From Larus michahellis (lineage: Eukaryota > Chordata > Aves > Charadriiformes > Laridae), in contig NC_133901.1 of NCBI RefSeq assembly GCF_964199755.1, forward strand, positions 27,926,397 through 27,990,396: a stretch of DNA of 64,000 nucleotides, read 5' to 3'. Every line of letters starts with the position of its first letter. Positions within the stretch are counted from its first letter, which is position 1. The translations under genes and the position numbers were made by a program. The notes beneath the pieces are model-generated. The model did no database searches and was not told the DNA's origin. It worked only from the letters and a program-made list of their open reading frames with translations. Below are positions 23,894 through 37,300 of this stretch, in pieces.

Positions 23894-24165
23894 CAGTGGC
23901 GATGCCGGCCGGGGACCCCGGGGCAGGGCTCCCCGACGATGCGGCACCGGCGGACCCTTTCCCCGCGCCGAGCTGGGGGGACCCCGGCCGTAAGGCGAAT
24001 CTCGCCCCCAAGAAACTCTTTTTTTCCCGTCCTATCCACCTAGCCTTGAGCAGCGATGTATTTATAAGCACGGAGGAAAGGCTGGGTCGCAGAGCTGGCC
24101 GGTGCCCGAGAAAGACGCCGAGCCAGCTCGGCTGGAGGCGAGGAGAGCCCGACCCTTTATTGTTT

Positions 24166-24177
24166 CCCCCCCCCCCC
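24166..24177 (+). repeat. C12 homopolymer at the CpG-island end
   Basis: Twelve C residues in intron 1 marking the downstream edge of the GC-rich island. Probably length-variable. Confidence 0.85.
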
Positions 24178-27100
24178 AATTATCAAGGCTGTAGGAAACA
24201 CAGATATTTTTTTCTGGGCCGCTTATTTTGATTTTTAGACCGGCTGATGCTTGTACAGAAGCATCCTCTGAACTGCGTTTCTTGCTTAGGTTGCAAAACT
24301 TGCTGCGAGTGGAGCAAGTCAGATTGTGGCGGGGGAGTCCTCATCTGCGTGAAACTTTGAATCGTGGGCAGGGATCCTCAAACCAGGGTGAAACATGAGT
24401 TGCCCCTTGCAGAAATCACCTGGGCTCTGGCATGACTAAGGCTTTTTAGGATTACCAGTGAAACGAATGACTAACAACTCTGATTCTCTAGGTAGTCAGT
24501 TCCTGATAAATATTTACCTTGTTTTGACTAAGAAATCACTCACACAAATGAAAGCCTTCAGGATACGAAAAGATGTTCTTTAACATGCAGGCTGGACCTT
24601 GAAATCACTCACACAGGTTTGAATCAATATCTCAAACATTTCTGCATGTAAAATAAGGACATGGGTAAACAGCAGGTGTGGCCAGTGAATGCTTCTTTGT
24701 AGCTCAGAGGTGCATATATACACCCTCGAAGCATATTTGGCGCAAACCAAGTGTATGGTCTACATATACACCATGAAAAGCCTACATCGCTTTTCTCATT
24801 CAGAAGCACAGAGCTATCCTATTGCAATAATAATTGTTTTCTGTATTGGGGGGTGAGCACTATAATAATCACTTCCTCTATAGCCATGAACATACTAAAT
24901 GAGAATCTACCTGTCCATCTGGTTATCTTGTAAGGTACCTGGATAAGCATAATTGCCTGCCATGGGATTTGCACAATTTTGAGTGTGTATGGCTTTTTCA
25001 CCAAGGGCTGGACAGGATATAACAGACTAAATTTAGCCTGAGAACAAGGACAACAAGTTGAAAAGTCAGTAGCATGTATATTTATAGTTGCTGTTATAAA
25101 TATTTTTCCCTTCCTGTTTAAAAAAAAAAAAAGATGTGGTGAAGCCATGGCTGCATCAAAGCCTGTAGGATTTTTGTTATTGAAAACCTGATCCTGTGGA
25201 AGTCATCCACTATTATGATCTGACACATTTTTCAATCAGGGCTTTAAATAACCGGCTGAGGAAGCAGGGCTGGATGGGACGAAGCAAAGAGGAGTGGAGA
25301 GAAAACAGCCAGAGCAGCAGTTCTGGGTGTGTGGCTAGCAGGCAGAGAGATCTTTATATGATCCTGTTCAGGCATTACTAGTCTTTGCAGGGGACAGGGA
25401 CCACAGCATTTCTTCCTGCCTCATGTGAGAGAGGGCAAAAGAAGAAAGACAGAAGAATGGGCTGGAGCGTGCCTTGCTTTTCTGCAAATGCACCCTAATG
25501 CCTTGCTGTTTGTGAAACCAGGGAGCCTTGGGCTGTTTAGAAATAAAGTAAATTAATGTGGCTGTCTTTGTTAATATAGTGGCTAGGAGATGAGTGTTCT
25601 TCAGTTTTAAATACATAAACTAAAACCAGTCTTTAAACAAAAACTGTATTTCTGTTTAAGTTATGCCTGGCAATTTTCAATGAGACTTGTTTCTGAATAA
25701 AAGAAGAGACTTAAGGACCAAGCCCAGGACAGAAATGCAGATGGGGTGTCTCATTTGTCTTCATTACACCTAGAAGTTGTGTTTGTAGATCAGACCCTTC
25801 TTAGCCAGAGAGGCTCTTAAATCTAAAAGGATTTAACTTATTAATAAATAGCTCTTTCCCCTGTGCCTGATCCCTCCCATACGTACTGCTCTTATCTCAT
25901 CGGGCGATGATAGGAAAATTAAACGTAGCTTTCCTGATTTAATTACATTGGTGCGTAATTGGTGGATGAATGATAGGCGAGGAGACTTTGTGCAGATTCT
26001 CGGATGTTTGTACTCTGCATGGCTTGCCCTCTAGGTCAGATCTTTTCTTTCTATTTATATTAACTCTTTTTTGTCTGTGTTGTCTTGCCCTGGCTATTAG
26101 CAACTGAACTCTGGGAGATCTCAAGAGTTGGGCTATGATAAAATTAGGGAGAGGTACCACTTGTCATGCCTTTGTCCAAATTCTTGTGCCCTAGGAATTG
26201 GAACAGGATGCAAATGACCTACCTGTAGTGGGGGAAGTGAGTATTTTCTGAATGTGGGCAATTCCTGGGCATCCCATTCACAGTCACCAAGACCATATGG
26301 TCTTGCTAGCACCCTACACTGAAACAACAGGTGTGTTTTGGTGCCTTTCCTGTACTCGCACTGGGCTGTGCCTGATCATTACTTGTCTCTTTGGCACAGG
26401 TATAACTGAGCCTCAAGGCTGTATTAATCAAGAAAACAAGTGGAGAAAAGACAGTCTTGTGTTCTGGGCAGTGGGCTGGATGAGAGCGACTGAGAGACCC
26501 AGTCTCTGCCTGCCAGTCGTGAAAGGAGCTAATTACTTACTCTCCCTGTGACGCGGATTTGGATTTTTTTGTGCTTAAAGAGTGATAAAGGAGTATTTTT
26601 GTCAAGTGATGGTATTACAGTCAATGATATTTTGATTTTTAAAGCACTTGCCGCTATTGTGATGAGAGGTGCGTAGCACTCATATGAAAAACCTTTTAGA
26701 GGTACCTGACCTAGAGAGTATCATTCCTGCAGTACAACTACTTCCAGGAAGCTTCTTTAATAAACACTACCTGTCTTTTTCTGTTCAGCCTCTAAGTATA
26801 AAGTACTGTAATGCACAGGTGTGCTAGGCTTAAAAAAGCCATATATTATGCTCTTGGGAACGAGTACATTCCATTGAAATTTCTATTGCTGCCTCAACCC
26901 AGCTCATGTTATTAGGGATACTGACTCTGTGTTTTACTTCTTAACAAGAGAAGAGAAAAGAGCAAGGACATATGAATAAATACAGACTATACAGCGCTGT
27001 TTCCTCCAACGTTGGCGTTCAGTCATCTAGAGCAGTTTTCAAGCGCTTCAGGTTGGTATTTTGTTTCCCTTTCCTATCATGAGACTTTTTCTTCTCTGTA

Positions 27101-28580
27101 GACTCAGAAGAGGGATGCTCAGGACCTTTCATGCTATTCTCTTTCCTCTCATTGCCCTCTCCCTGCCAAATCAGGGGAAGGGTCGGTTTAAATTGAAGGT
27201 AAAGTGGCCTTTTTTTTTTTTTTTCCAGGCCTCTAGTATATCTTTTTGTCACTTCAGTGGTTGCATCTCACTTCTGTGGGAGCTGCCCACCAGGACAGGC
27301 CACTCTTTGAGGATCTGCAGCCAGCTGCAACTTAGAGCTGTTGACAAGACCTCTAGAGAGCTTGTATCAGCACCTGATACAGGAGAGGTGGTGAGCCTAT
27401 TCTGAGAGCATTTTCCTTTTCTCTGGGGTCTGCCTGGTGCTGAGCTGGGAGTGCTAGCAAGTGTTTGTGATAGAGGCAAGTCTCGTAGTGGAGGCAGAGC
27501 TGGCATCGGCAAAAGATTTCTGCTGCCAATACCAGCTTACCAAATGGAGTGAGTTACCCTGCTGGGCCCCTGCATCTGTAGCAAGGCTTCCAGCTGTTTC
27601 TTGGACTGATGGGCCCCTAGAACATGTGCAGTGGAGGTGCAGATTGCTGTGCTGAGAACACAGGTGTCCTGACAACAGCTTGCTTTTATTAGCATCTTCT
27701 ACAAGAGGAGCATTTTAAGGTTCTCCCCCGTGTCTGGGATCTGTATAGCAGAACATTGGTAATGTGACTCTGTTGTGTGGGTTTGTGCAGTATTTTTTAT
27801 CCCTTTCCCTACCTGTCATAACTTGCTGATGAAACCTCCTATTGTAGATTAGATTTCAGGCATTGTTGGAATTGTTACCTGTTTGTCTATGATACATCAT
27901 GGAAGTTCTCTGGTATCTGTTGTGGTGTCGAGCTGATGAAATAGCAACAGGATTGGAGTGATCTCTCTAGGGTTAAGTCTTTTGTGTGTGTGCGCCTTTT
28001 CTCAAGAGAGGCCAATCATGATAGGAGCACACTGTACTCTGAGGCCTATGTTAATAAAGGCTCCCTGCTGGCATTCCCTGTGCTGCTGAATGCATAATGC
28101 ACAGCTGTTAAAAACAACCTTACTGTATTGCAGATTTCATTTCTGGCTTCTGTTGGGTCTCCTCTTCGTGCATGCCACACGTTTCTGTATTTGCATTCGA
28201 GGTTGTGGGGGCTTTGTGTTGCTTTTTTCTTAAGGGACAGGATACTATGCTGGTAAAGTAACCTAGCAAGGCATTGGTAGCTTCTAATTGATTATAGCTG
28301 CTAGAAGTCAACCAGTTTCATCTCACCGGGGATTCTTTCCCTGTAACTACTTAAAAAGGATTGGTTGCTTCCTCTGTCCCTTTGTTCAAAGGGATTGCTG
28401 CTCCATGTATGTGTGCAGTGAAAATAGCTTGAAAATCTTTCTCTCAATTTGTTTTAAGATGCTGGTACTTCACTTGCTAAACTACTGTTTTGAAACATTA
28501 GGCTGTGATGCAAAGTATTTAGTGTAATAGCTAGGAACATGTCCTAAGGGCACAAATTCTCATGGCAGGCTTGTCAGACT
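24178..28580. other. Intron 1 unique sequence, proximal part
   Basis: No exon, RNA gene or mobile element seen. The 15-mer GAAATCACTCACACA occurs twice about 70 bases apart (near 24532 and 24601). A12 lies near 25121 and a T-run near 27212. An AT-rich, motif-dense patch at 25890-25990 includes TTTAATTACATTGG and CGTAATTGG and could be a small conserved element, with little support. Confidence 0.5.
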
Positions 28581-28584
28581 GCCC

Positions 28585-28720
28585 ACCGCCTGTTCCTTCA
28601 GTCTGTGGAAATATTTGTAAAAGATTTGGGTGAACACTTGCCAAGCCCAATTACGCAATTATGTTTTAAGGGCAATTTTATAATTATAGTGGAGAATGGT
28701 AACCAGGATACGTGAGTTGT
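28585..28720. promoter_or_regulatory. Candidate intronic enhancer with PAR-bZIP/C/EBP-like core
   Basis: AATTACGCAATT at 28649-28660 contains TTACGCAA, a near-palindromic C/EBP or PAR-bZIP site flanked by homeodomain-like AATTA/CAATTA motifs. It is followed by further AATTTTATAATTATAG motifs to about 28690. The block is repeat-free and AT-rich, typical of conserved developmental elements. Inference only. Confidence 0.3.
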
Positions 28721-30689
28721 TGGGTTTCTGACTTTTCCTTTTTTCTTCCACATGACTTTGCACGAATGCTAAAACATTAGGAGCAATTCTAGTCAGAAAC
28801 CAGTTGTTCAACTTTCTTTTAGGCAGCTGGCTATTTTTGTAGGTGAAGCTAAATTAAAGGTAAATACAACATTGCTCAGGAAGGCTGGAGGACATGTTTT
28901 ATTATAGCTTTGGTAACTTATAAGATGGATGTGTACTGAGAGACCCAGAGTAGCCCATAGGCAGAGTCCAGTCCAGAGAACTGCCTGGACTTCGAAAGAG
29001 AATCTCAAAGCTGTAAAGCCTTTTGGATAGTTGGGATCATTTTTCTTAGTTTTCATTTGACAAATGCCAATGATGGCTTTAACCATCTCCTGTACATCTA
29101 AACCTTTTACATCTTCTCTTGGACCTTGAGACATACACTCTTGCCCCTATGCATGTCCCAATTCTGCTGCAAAGATGATTTCCCCAGGCATATCTCTGAA
29201 ACCCTTCCCTGTGTTCCTTTCTCTGTCCAGATCAGACTCTAGCGGTTTGTACTCTGCAAGATTGGTTAGGTGACAAAGTTCTAGGAAGAAATGTGTTTAA
29301 GGCCAAGATATTAGCTCTCGCCTCCAGTCAAGGGGGCTTCAGTAGCCAGGGCTCCTTTAGCATGACACTGTGAACAGTGATTGAGATGACAGCTGCACCT
29401 CCAGGCATGTCTGTGTGAGACCCTGTGGTGGCAGCTGCAGGTAGAGGCTCTGGCATAGACCTCTGAACTCTCTTTGAGTCTAAGAAAGACAGCCAGCCGT
29501 TGAGTCTGTTACCTATGGCTGGGTGATGCTAGTGTATGAAACTAACTTGAGAAGCAAGAGCTGTACCTCATTTCCTATGAGAAGAGGGTCCTAAGAGTTG
29601 AATGCGTTATGTAGGGTAACATACCTCCTGAGCCAGGTTTTCCTTTAGCAGCTTAGAGCTGGGATGGGTTAAGTTCCATATCCTAAAAGAAAAACATTAA
29701 TTCTGCTCATTGGTAGCTTTCCCTGCTATCCTCTGAACAAGGAGATAAAATTCCCTGAGAGTAACAATCCATTCTATACACATACTATATGCACAACATA
29801 CTATATTACTTCTAGGCTTTCTTTAATTTGCCTGTCTTCAGGGTATGGAAGAAGCAGTGGAGTAGGTGGAGTTCTGGAGAAGCAAAGAAGAGTATCTGCC
29901 CTGCTTTTTTCCTCAGGAAAGCAGGGGACCTGTCATGGAAGCTAAAGGAGAAGGCAGCTTTGGATGTTGTACTCAGAGAATGTCCCTTAGTGAGAAGAGA
30001 GGAGTATGCCTGCACGGCAGCAAGGGTGAAAGAGCTGAAAAATGACCATCTTTAGGTGGATATCTCAAGTTATCTGCCCAAGTCTTGTTCTGATCACTAG
30101 TAGTATGATCTGAATTCAGGAGACTGAACTGTAGCTTTGTTGGAACTTGCAACCATACTTCATAGGCTCCCCCTCCTAACTATGGATTTTATATCCAGTG
30201 AAGGTTTATGACTTCTGTTAGCACAAACCTGTCTTACTGTCTGACTAGCAAAAATATGAAGGTTGCCTTCTTTTTTTTGCTAATGCAACGGGAAGGCAGC
30301 TTATGAGACATTCAAAATAAATCTTTCAGCACTAGCTGATGTTCCAATTGACAGATGCTGCTATGGATTTTGCTCTCTTTCATAAAGAGAACTCCACTGT
30401 TTGCTTTTATTTCTACCATTCTGTTGCATTCCCTTTTACTGCAAATAGCAATTGTCCTGGACTGAGTGGATTAATCTGTGCCTTAGTACTTCAGCCAACC
30501 TGACAGGTCCCTGAATCATGTACTTCTGCATTAGATAAACTTTCTGCAGTTCTTTCAAAGCACCATTTCAGTTACTTTCTGGTTGTAAGGAAATCAACAC
30601 GTGCTGTAGCGTTCAGTTTGAGGAAGATAGATTCCCTTCTCCCCAACGTATTTGACTTTTGAGCTTTTAATAAACACTTGATGCTAAGG
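28721..30689. other. Intron 1 unique sequence
   Basis: No exon, repeat or RNA gene recognised. Open frames are up to 108 codons and unstructured. Confidence 0.5.
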
Positions 30690-30875
30690 AAGTTACCACA
30701 ATCCTGTTAACGCGTTATATTTCACCTGTCAGACAATATGATTTTAATCTAATTTCAAGCATTTAATTAGGAGGTTGTTAATGCATTTTGTTATGAGCAT
30801 GCTGATGTTGAAAGCACAATTTGCATACCTCTGAGTGAGGGTGATTAATTACCTTAAGGTTCATAATATCCATGT
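30690..30875. promoter_or_regulatory. Candidate conserved intronic enhancer
   Basis: Within 190 bases there is an E-box CACCTG (30723-30728), a homeodomain-like TTTAATTAGG (about 30762), a perfect octamer ATTTGCAT (30819-30826), and TTAATTA (30845-30851). The block is AT-rich, repeat-free and compositionally even. This combination of bHLH, homeodomain and POU motifs is typical of neural developmental enhancers. Conservation cannot be checked here. Confidence 0.35.
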
Positions 30876-33800
30876 CTTTGAAACAGCAGTGGTAGCTACT
30901 TCCACCCACTCACGTTTAGGGCTGTGGGCAGAAGTTTGCACAGCACTGGGTGGTTTCAGCTTGTAGAACAGGAGGTGGGTGGCATCCATTTCACCCTAAG
31001 AAAATCACTCTGTAGGTAAAACACTGAGTCAGGACACCCTAGACCTATGTTCCATTCTGAGCTGCCCCCAAATTTACACAGATCTGTGCAAGTTTATGAA
31101 TATAATCATATGTAGTGGGACCTTGGTACTACCAGAAGCCTTCCTCGTCTCTTGTGCTTCAGCAATTTGTGAAAGGTGGGGTGGTATCAGAATAGTGGAA
31201 CATCCTGGTGTTGCTGTTCTTCATGATAGGATGGTTTAACCGTGCAGCCCTCTGAAACTGAAGCTGGAAAAGGAAGTCTGTTTTTGAGAGTCTAGCCTCG
31301 GAAAGTATTGAAATAGTGATGGCAAATAGTTGCTCTGTCATTAGGTGTTGATCTAGTGGTGTTGAGATCAAGTACAGCTCAGCCTCTGAGAGACAGATTG
31401 CAACCTGACCCAGATAGGCAGTTCTAGGAAGTAATCTTATCTTATACTGAAGGGATCCCAAAGCAAAATTGGGACAAATTAGTTTAAAGAATGCATCCTG
31501 GCCACAGTCTGCATGCTGATGTAATTTGGCAGAGTCAGGCAATGCCAAGCAGTAGAAGGCAGCAGTTTGAGACAGAAAGCAAGGGAAAAATGGCCAAAGC
31601 TAGAAATCCTGCTGGGATAGCTATAAGGAATTGGCAGAGAATCTTTTTTTCTTTTTCTTTTGTCAAATTACACCTTTCTAATGTCATGATTTCGATGAAA
31701 AGTAGAGGTTTATCTGTGGGATGTTGTTGGTCTGCTTAGATCTTCTGTACTGTGGCTTGCAGTCAGGCCATCCAGAATTTCTTCCACCCACTGACAGGGT
31801 GAGAGTTCATAAAAGGTTTGGTACAGAAGTGCTGAGCAGTTAGGGAACACTTGCAGTTGCATCTAGACGTAACAAAGTTGGTTCTTGCTTCGCTGTGTAG
31901 TCTGCTAGGCCATGTGCTTTTTCTGTTCTAAAATGTTTTATCTCAGCTGTCCTGTTCACGTTGTAGAATCCTTTGACACTGCTCCCCATCTCTCTCAAGG
32001 AAGGAAGTTTTTATTCAAAGGTGCACGTATGACCTTGTCTAGAAAATCAGGTGCTGAGGTTGTGAGGGAGAAGTTGTATTAAACAGCTATCAAAAATGGT
32101 ACGACAAACAGTGCGATTAACTTCTGTGCTTTTACTTCCAGCACTTCGATTCTTTGCATTTTAATGGATCTCTGGAAGAGCTGGTGATGCTTTTGGTCAC
32201 TCCTCTTGGAAATGAATCCTGTGCTAATAGCTCTGGCTGGGCCTGATCCACAGGCAGATGCTTGGAGATATTTCATGTTTGTTTTGTACCTCACTAATTA
32301 ATGTATAACTTAGTGGTAGAACAGCAGGAAAGCTGCATTTGCTGACACTTCATGATATAATGATTTAATCCTTTGTGACACATTCCTGCTGAGTGTCAAA
32401 GCTGATAACTCTAATCTCTGTCCCAAGCTCAGTGTAACAGGAACCTGTTCTAGAGGGCATTTTGCAGGAGCTTGCAAGCTCTTGTAGGTACTTCGTGACC
32501 AATTCATAAACTTTTTTTGTACATTGCCACTCTTGAATGTGATTGTACAACATTGCCTGGTGCACGGAGGAATCTGGAGTTGAGTGCAAACAAAGGAGCA
32601 AACTGACTGCATTCAAATAAAATAAGGCTTGTCCTGGGAGGAGGGGGGAAATACCCTAATCTCCTTCTAAATACACTTCTTCCTTACCAGCATTAAGAGC
32701 GGTGTTGTTATATTGATTCAATGGTGCCAAAACCCGCTGCTCTTTGTTACATCTGGTTCTGAAGCCTGGGTATGGATGCAGATCTGTACACAGGGATAGC
32801 TGTACAGCTACTCTCCAGTGGTTATTCCTTGCGATACAACCAGCAGAGCTCGCTTCTGTTCCAGTGGACGGTGAATTGCTGTTTATTTTAAACTTTTGCT
32901 TGAATGGTATTTGTAAAACAATTTGCAGCTCTGCAAATAGAGGAGGGAATGTCACTGTAACAATACTTCAGGGGCTCCCGTTGCCTTCTGTCTCTGAAAT
33001 TTGCCTTTTGAAAGTTGCATACAGTGTGCTGAATGGCAGATCAGGTATTGATATTGGCCCCTTGATACTAGGCCCTCAAAGCTTGAATTGCTGAAATGTC
33101 TGTATTTCACAGACAGTAGGGCAACCATGTGCTAAGCAATCAGTAACCCGAGGAAAACAGGAGGAATGCAAGTCTCTGCAAGCGCGGCATGTCTCTGAGT
33201 AAGCCGCACCTTCTGAATTAAAATACCTGGCTTTTTTTCCAATGTGCAAGCTGTAATGCACTTCTAAGTACAGTATCGAGAAAAAGGAGCTATTACAATT
33301 TGACTGAGCATCTGTCAGAGGCTTGTTTTATGTGATAAGTTGTCTGTAAAAGCTTGACCCTGTACTCCCAATTTTTCCCAATATCCTGTGAATTTTGTGA
33401 ATGTGCAAAGCATGCTGTTGAGGCAGCGATGCTATGCTGGAAATAACCACTTTGACACAGGCTTGTAATATCAAAGAATGACTATGTCTGTGAAGTTTAA
33501 TTATCTTGGAGAGGGATTCATATGTTCTAAGTAAACATTAAGCAAAACTATTTGCACATTATCAGAGCTGCAGAGTTAAGTTACAAGTTGTTCTGGAAAA
33601 TCAAAGTTTAAAAAAAAAAGTGATTTTGATCTTCTTAGACCTAAATTCTGGTTCTGGAAACATAGGGCACTCCTGGGGTTACTTTAAAAACTAGACAATC
33701 GCTATCACTCCTTCACCCAAGCTGCTGACGGGAGGTTTAAAATCATCTTTTTATCTAAGCTGCTTCTTAACAATGCGGTAAAGAAATCAGTGTCTAAAAA

Positions 33801-34311
33801 TCTGCTCTTATGCTGAGACCCGTCTTGTAAGACATCGCTTGCGTATATGAATCACTCTATTGTGCTAGTGTATGTCACTCTGAATTCCCAACGTTTTTTA
33901 ACTAACCCTTTCTTTACCATGAAACGGGTATGTGGTTTTATTTTATTCTATTTTCTGCCTTACTTTGGCCTAAACATATAAGTTGGGTGGAAAATATTTG
34001 CTGTTCAGTGGCAGTGATGACAGTGCTTTGGAGTGTAGGAGTGCTGTTGAGAAGTGAATAACCTAGGTTTGCAGGTGGAGGTCTCATGCCCTCCTGGTAG
34101 AACTGTTCCACTGTGACAGGCTTCACTGGGCCGAGGCCAGTCCTGCTCAGTGAGGACTGTAGGAGTCCTATGGAAGAGATTTCTGTCTGAGGGAAACAGG
34201 AGTGGGGGAGACAAATGAACAAAATCCCCAGACCCACAGCATGTTGATGGACCTCCTGTTGTTCTTAATTTGCGTCTGTAAATGGCACTAGTTTCCGCTG
34301 TTGTGCACCAA
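30876..34311. other. Intron 1 unique sequence
   Basis: No recognised gene or repeat. A9 lies near 33611. Frames up to 129 codons (minus, 31159-31548) have no recognisable features. Confidence 0.5.
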
Positions 34312-34392
34312 GACAATAATAAATAACAATCCTTAGCATTTATAAACCACTTCACAATTTTCAGAGTGTTCAACACACATTAACTAATTCAG
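34312..34392 (+). mobile_element. Ancient L2/MIR-like 3' tail relic
   Basis: The text AATAATAAATAACAATCC, TTAGCATTTATAAACCACTT and CACAATTTTCAGAGTGTTC, ending CACATTAACTAATTC, follows the order of the conserved tail of L2/CORE-SINE elements (ATAATAGC, AGCATTTATA, CACTTTACA, TTTTCAAAG, CATTAACTCATT). The match is by eye from memory of the family. It is diverged and has no clear ends. In birds such relics are old and sometimes retained as regulatory DNA. Confidence 0.5.
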
Positions 34393-37300
34393 CTGAGATG
34401 CAAATATTCTGTGAGCAAAGCTACTCTTGTTGCTGCCCAGGGGAACCTTTCATTACAGCTGGGACAAGGCTTTTCTTTTTCCCCTTAACTGGAGCTGTTG
34501 GCAGGAATGTTCTATACAGGGGCAGTGTCTTTCTTCTTGAAGTTTTTAAGCCTTTGCATGTACCCCTGTTTGCACAAGAATTGAACTACTCCCAAGTCAT
34601 ACGTGGTACTATTAAGAAAATTATGCAGAAGACTTGCCTGTATATTCTGTGCTGCAAATATGCAGAGCCACAGTCAACAGATTTGTGATTTCAGAAGCTA
34701 ATGTGTTAGCAAAGATATTGATGCATTAAGTGCATCTTTCTGTGCTTGCGTAAGGCCTTGGGGGAACACCATCTCCCATGGACCTCTAGGCTCTGGAGGG
34801 GAATAAACATCTGTCAGTTCTTACTCTGCTGGATTGTCAAACCGTGTGCTAAAGTGAATTGAGGATGCTTTGGTCCATGTTTCACTAGATCCAGCACCTG
34901 CTAGAGCACCAATCTGTCTTTTTGGGCAGGAGAAAGCCCAACAGAAGGCCCACTGCCAGGTAAGAGATGTGTTTTGAGGGTGATGGCAGTATGTCCTATT
35001 GTTCATAATTCTGAATCCCAAACATGGAGTAATATGTGCATTGACGTGCATCTAATTTGTCTGGCATTTGACTCACTTTCTGCCTTGGCATTTGTGTGTG
35101 TGTGTAGGGAACTGGTGAGAGGGAGTTTGGTGCATCTCTCTGTATCTTTGAGCTGGGCAGGACTGGTTCTACTTTTTATTTGTAGGCATTGTAGCATTGC
35201 ATTAGGGTGACTAAGAGATAAGCATCTTTTTTTATCAGGTCACGTAACCTGAGTTTAGTGGTTTACCTTGGAAATCACTGTTTGCTAGTCTTTGTAAACT
35301 GATGCCTGGTGCTGCAGAACTGCCTGCATGCTTTGTAGTTATAACCCTCTTTCTAATCCATGAGGTTTAGTTATAACTAGGTGGTGGCACTTCTGGATTG
35401 CCTCTTGTCTAACCTTTTGGTAACTTTCTTTTTCAGAAGTGGTGCCTGCAGGTTTGACCTGAAACTGATTCTGAAAGAACAGCTTAGATTATAATTTTCA
35501 TATAAATGGTTGTATGAACAGGAACACCATTAGCCTCTTAGTGACCTAATTACACAGGGAGGTAGCAGCACATTTTGAGATCAAAACTCTCGTTTTGCTA
35601 CAGCTTTCCCTTCAGCTAACAGTGCATGGGAGAAGAACAGCATGTTTCTTGCAGGTGATGATTTCTTTTTCAGTGGCTTTGATATCCTCATTTTCTGTTT
35701 GAAGTTAATGTGCAGATTGCTAGGTGGCGTCACTCAAAGTGACTGACTGAGCTGCTGTTGTATGTGAAGATGTCTCCAAGACAACTAATTTCCTGATCAA
35801 ACAGCACATTGGCTTCTGCCACAAGACATTTTAAGGGAGTTGGTCAGCTGAAGGAGCAAGATTTAACAGTGTATTATTAGCACTGTAGCTGCCAAATACA
35901 GCTCAGAGTCCAGGCTGAAAACATTCCTATTAAACACTGCAAATGAATAGCTTAAAAAAAACCCAACAGGATTGTGTGATTTAACTAGCAAACTGATTTG
36001 TCAGAGAACTTCTACCAAAAAAAGGGAGGTAAATCCCTACCTTCACAGTTCATTTCCTCCAATTGCTATGTATATTCCTATGCTGGAAGCATAGGGAATT
36101 TAGGGACCTTCTTTTACTCTTATATTTTGTTGTTTTATGTCCAGGCTTCCCTGATACATTTCAACTCTGCTTTTTTGGTATTAGTGAGCCATATTTTTTT
36201 AAAATATACCCAAAAATCAAATGTTTGTTTCCATTTATCTTTTACTCTAAAACTTGGAAAGGTTTAGTGATTCCTTCCTGTTTTGAAGTTATGATAAAAT
36301 AAGCTTGAAGCATTGGGTTTTTTTCCCTGTTTTATCCCCTCCTCCCAGTCCCCTTTGTCTCCAGAGAAGCGGTGTTACTGGACAGGTATAGAGCACTTAA
36401 AAATATTTTTCCTTTTGCATTTCCAATTTTTTACTTTTCTTTATGAAATATTCTTATGCCCATCCTGTTTCAAGGGACTCAGTCCAAACCAAAATCAAAA
36501 ACACCCACATTTTTTCCTCCCTTCCTTGCAAGGCTTGGCTGTTACTGCCTAGCTGAACAAACCCCACCTTTGTCTTCGCTTTGGAATAAGAAACAAGCAG
36601 GCTTGTTGATTCCTGCTGCATTAACGCTATCCTCCTCCCTCACGCTGATGTAGTGGTTATCAGGGGGAGTAGGGTAGAAGCTGTTTGCTGCTGTTTTCCT
36701 GAGACCTCCCAGGAGGCTGCTGCAGTGTGGATCTCCTGCACTCCGTCCCCAGGGACCTTACAGCACTTGTCAGGCTGTAAAGACTGGAGGAACGCAAGCA
36801 AAAACCGCTTTGTGCAATAGTGGGTGGAGAGAGGACGCTGAGGGTGCTATGCGGAGAACGCTCAAAGATTTTTAAATAAAAGCCCAGGAGAGACAAGGGG
36901 CTGCATCCACGTCCTGACCTCTGTCCCCTGGCACATCTGAACCTGAACTCTCAGCTAATAACCCCTAAGCCACTAAGCCGCCTTCTCTGAGCATGCTGGC
37001 ATGCTCCGGGGAATTTTAGGAATGCGGACTTCAGCACGGTGTGGGGTTGCTGCTGCTCACCCTCTGTTCAAGAGCTTTAGAAGCTGCAGTGGGGTTGGTA
37101 TTGCCACGATAAAGCCCCATTGTAGTTGTTTGCAGCATTCTTTAACTGAAGATTTATTTTCCTGGGTAAGGTTCCATTAGAACAGCAGGAGCCAACATCA
37201 GAGAGCTGGAGAGAGGCCTCTTCCCTTCCCTGGCACAGCACAGCTTCTCCCCTCTCCCTTCACCATCCCCTCTCCCGATCCCTTTGTTTTTAAGGCATTA

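Larger units (their letters stand above)
23245..24160 (+). promoter_or_regulatory. MB21D2: CpG-island promoter and 5' leader of MB21D2
   Basis: Seen: base composition changes abruptly from AT-rich to very GC- and CpG-rich near 23250 and fades after about 24155. The island covers the presumed promoter, exon 1 and the first 300 bases of intron 1. It holds several GC-box-like runs (GGGCGGG type, about 23275-23420) and no convincing TATA box. There is no ATG from about 23113 to 23654, as expected of a translated gene's leader. Inference: a broad, housekeeping-type TATA-less promoter driving transcription to the right. The transcription start cannot be fixed from sequence. It may lie in the GC-rich part (long leader) or close to the ATG (short leader, see the TISU entry). 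Confidence 0.8.

Noticed and set aside
23205..24179. 324-codon minus-strand frame across the CpG island
   Set aside because: Antisense to MB21D2 exon 1, made of GC-rich low-complexity (Ala/Gly/Arg/Pro) and poly-Lys from the T-runs; high GC removes stop codons, so length is not evidence.
24532..24615. Two copies of GAAATCACTCACACA, considered as a CRISPR-like or target-site duplication
   Set aside because: Only two copies, no element of any known kind between them, and this is vertebrate DNA; probably a chance or old local duplication.
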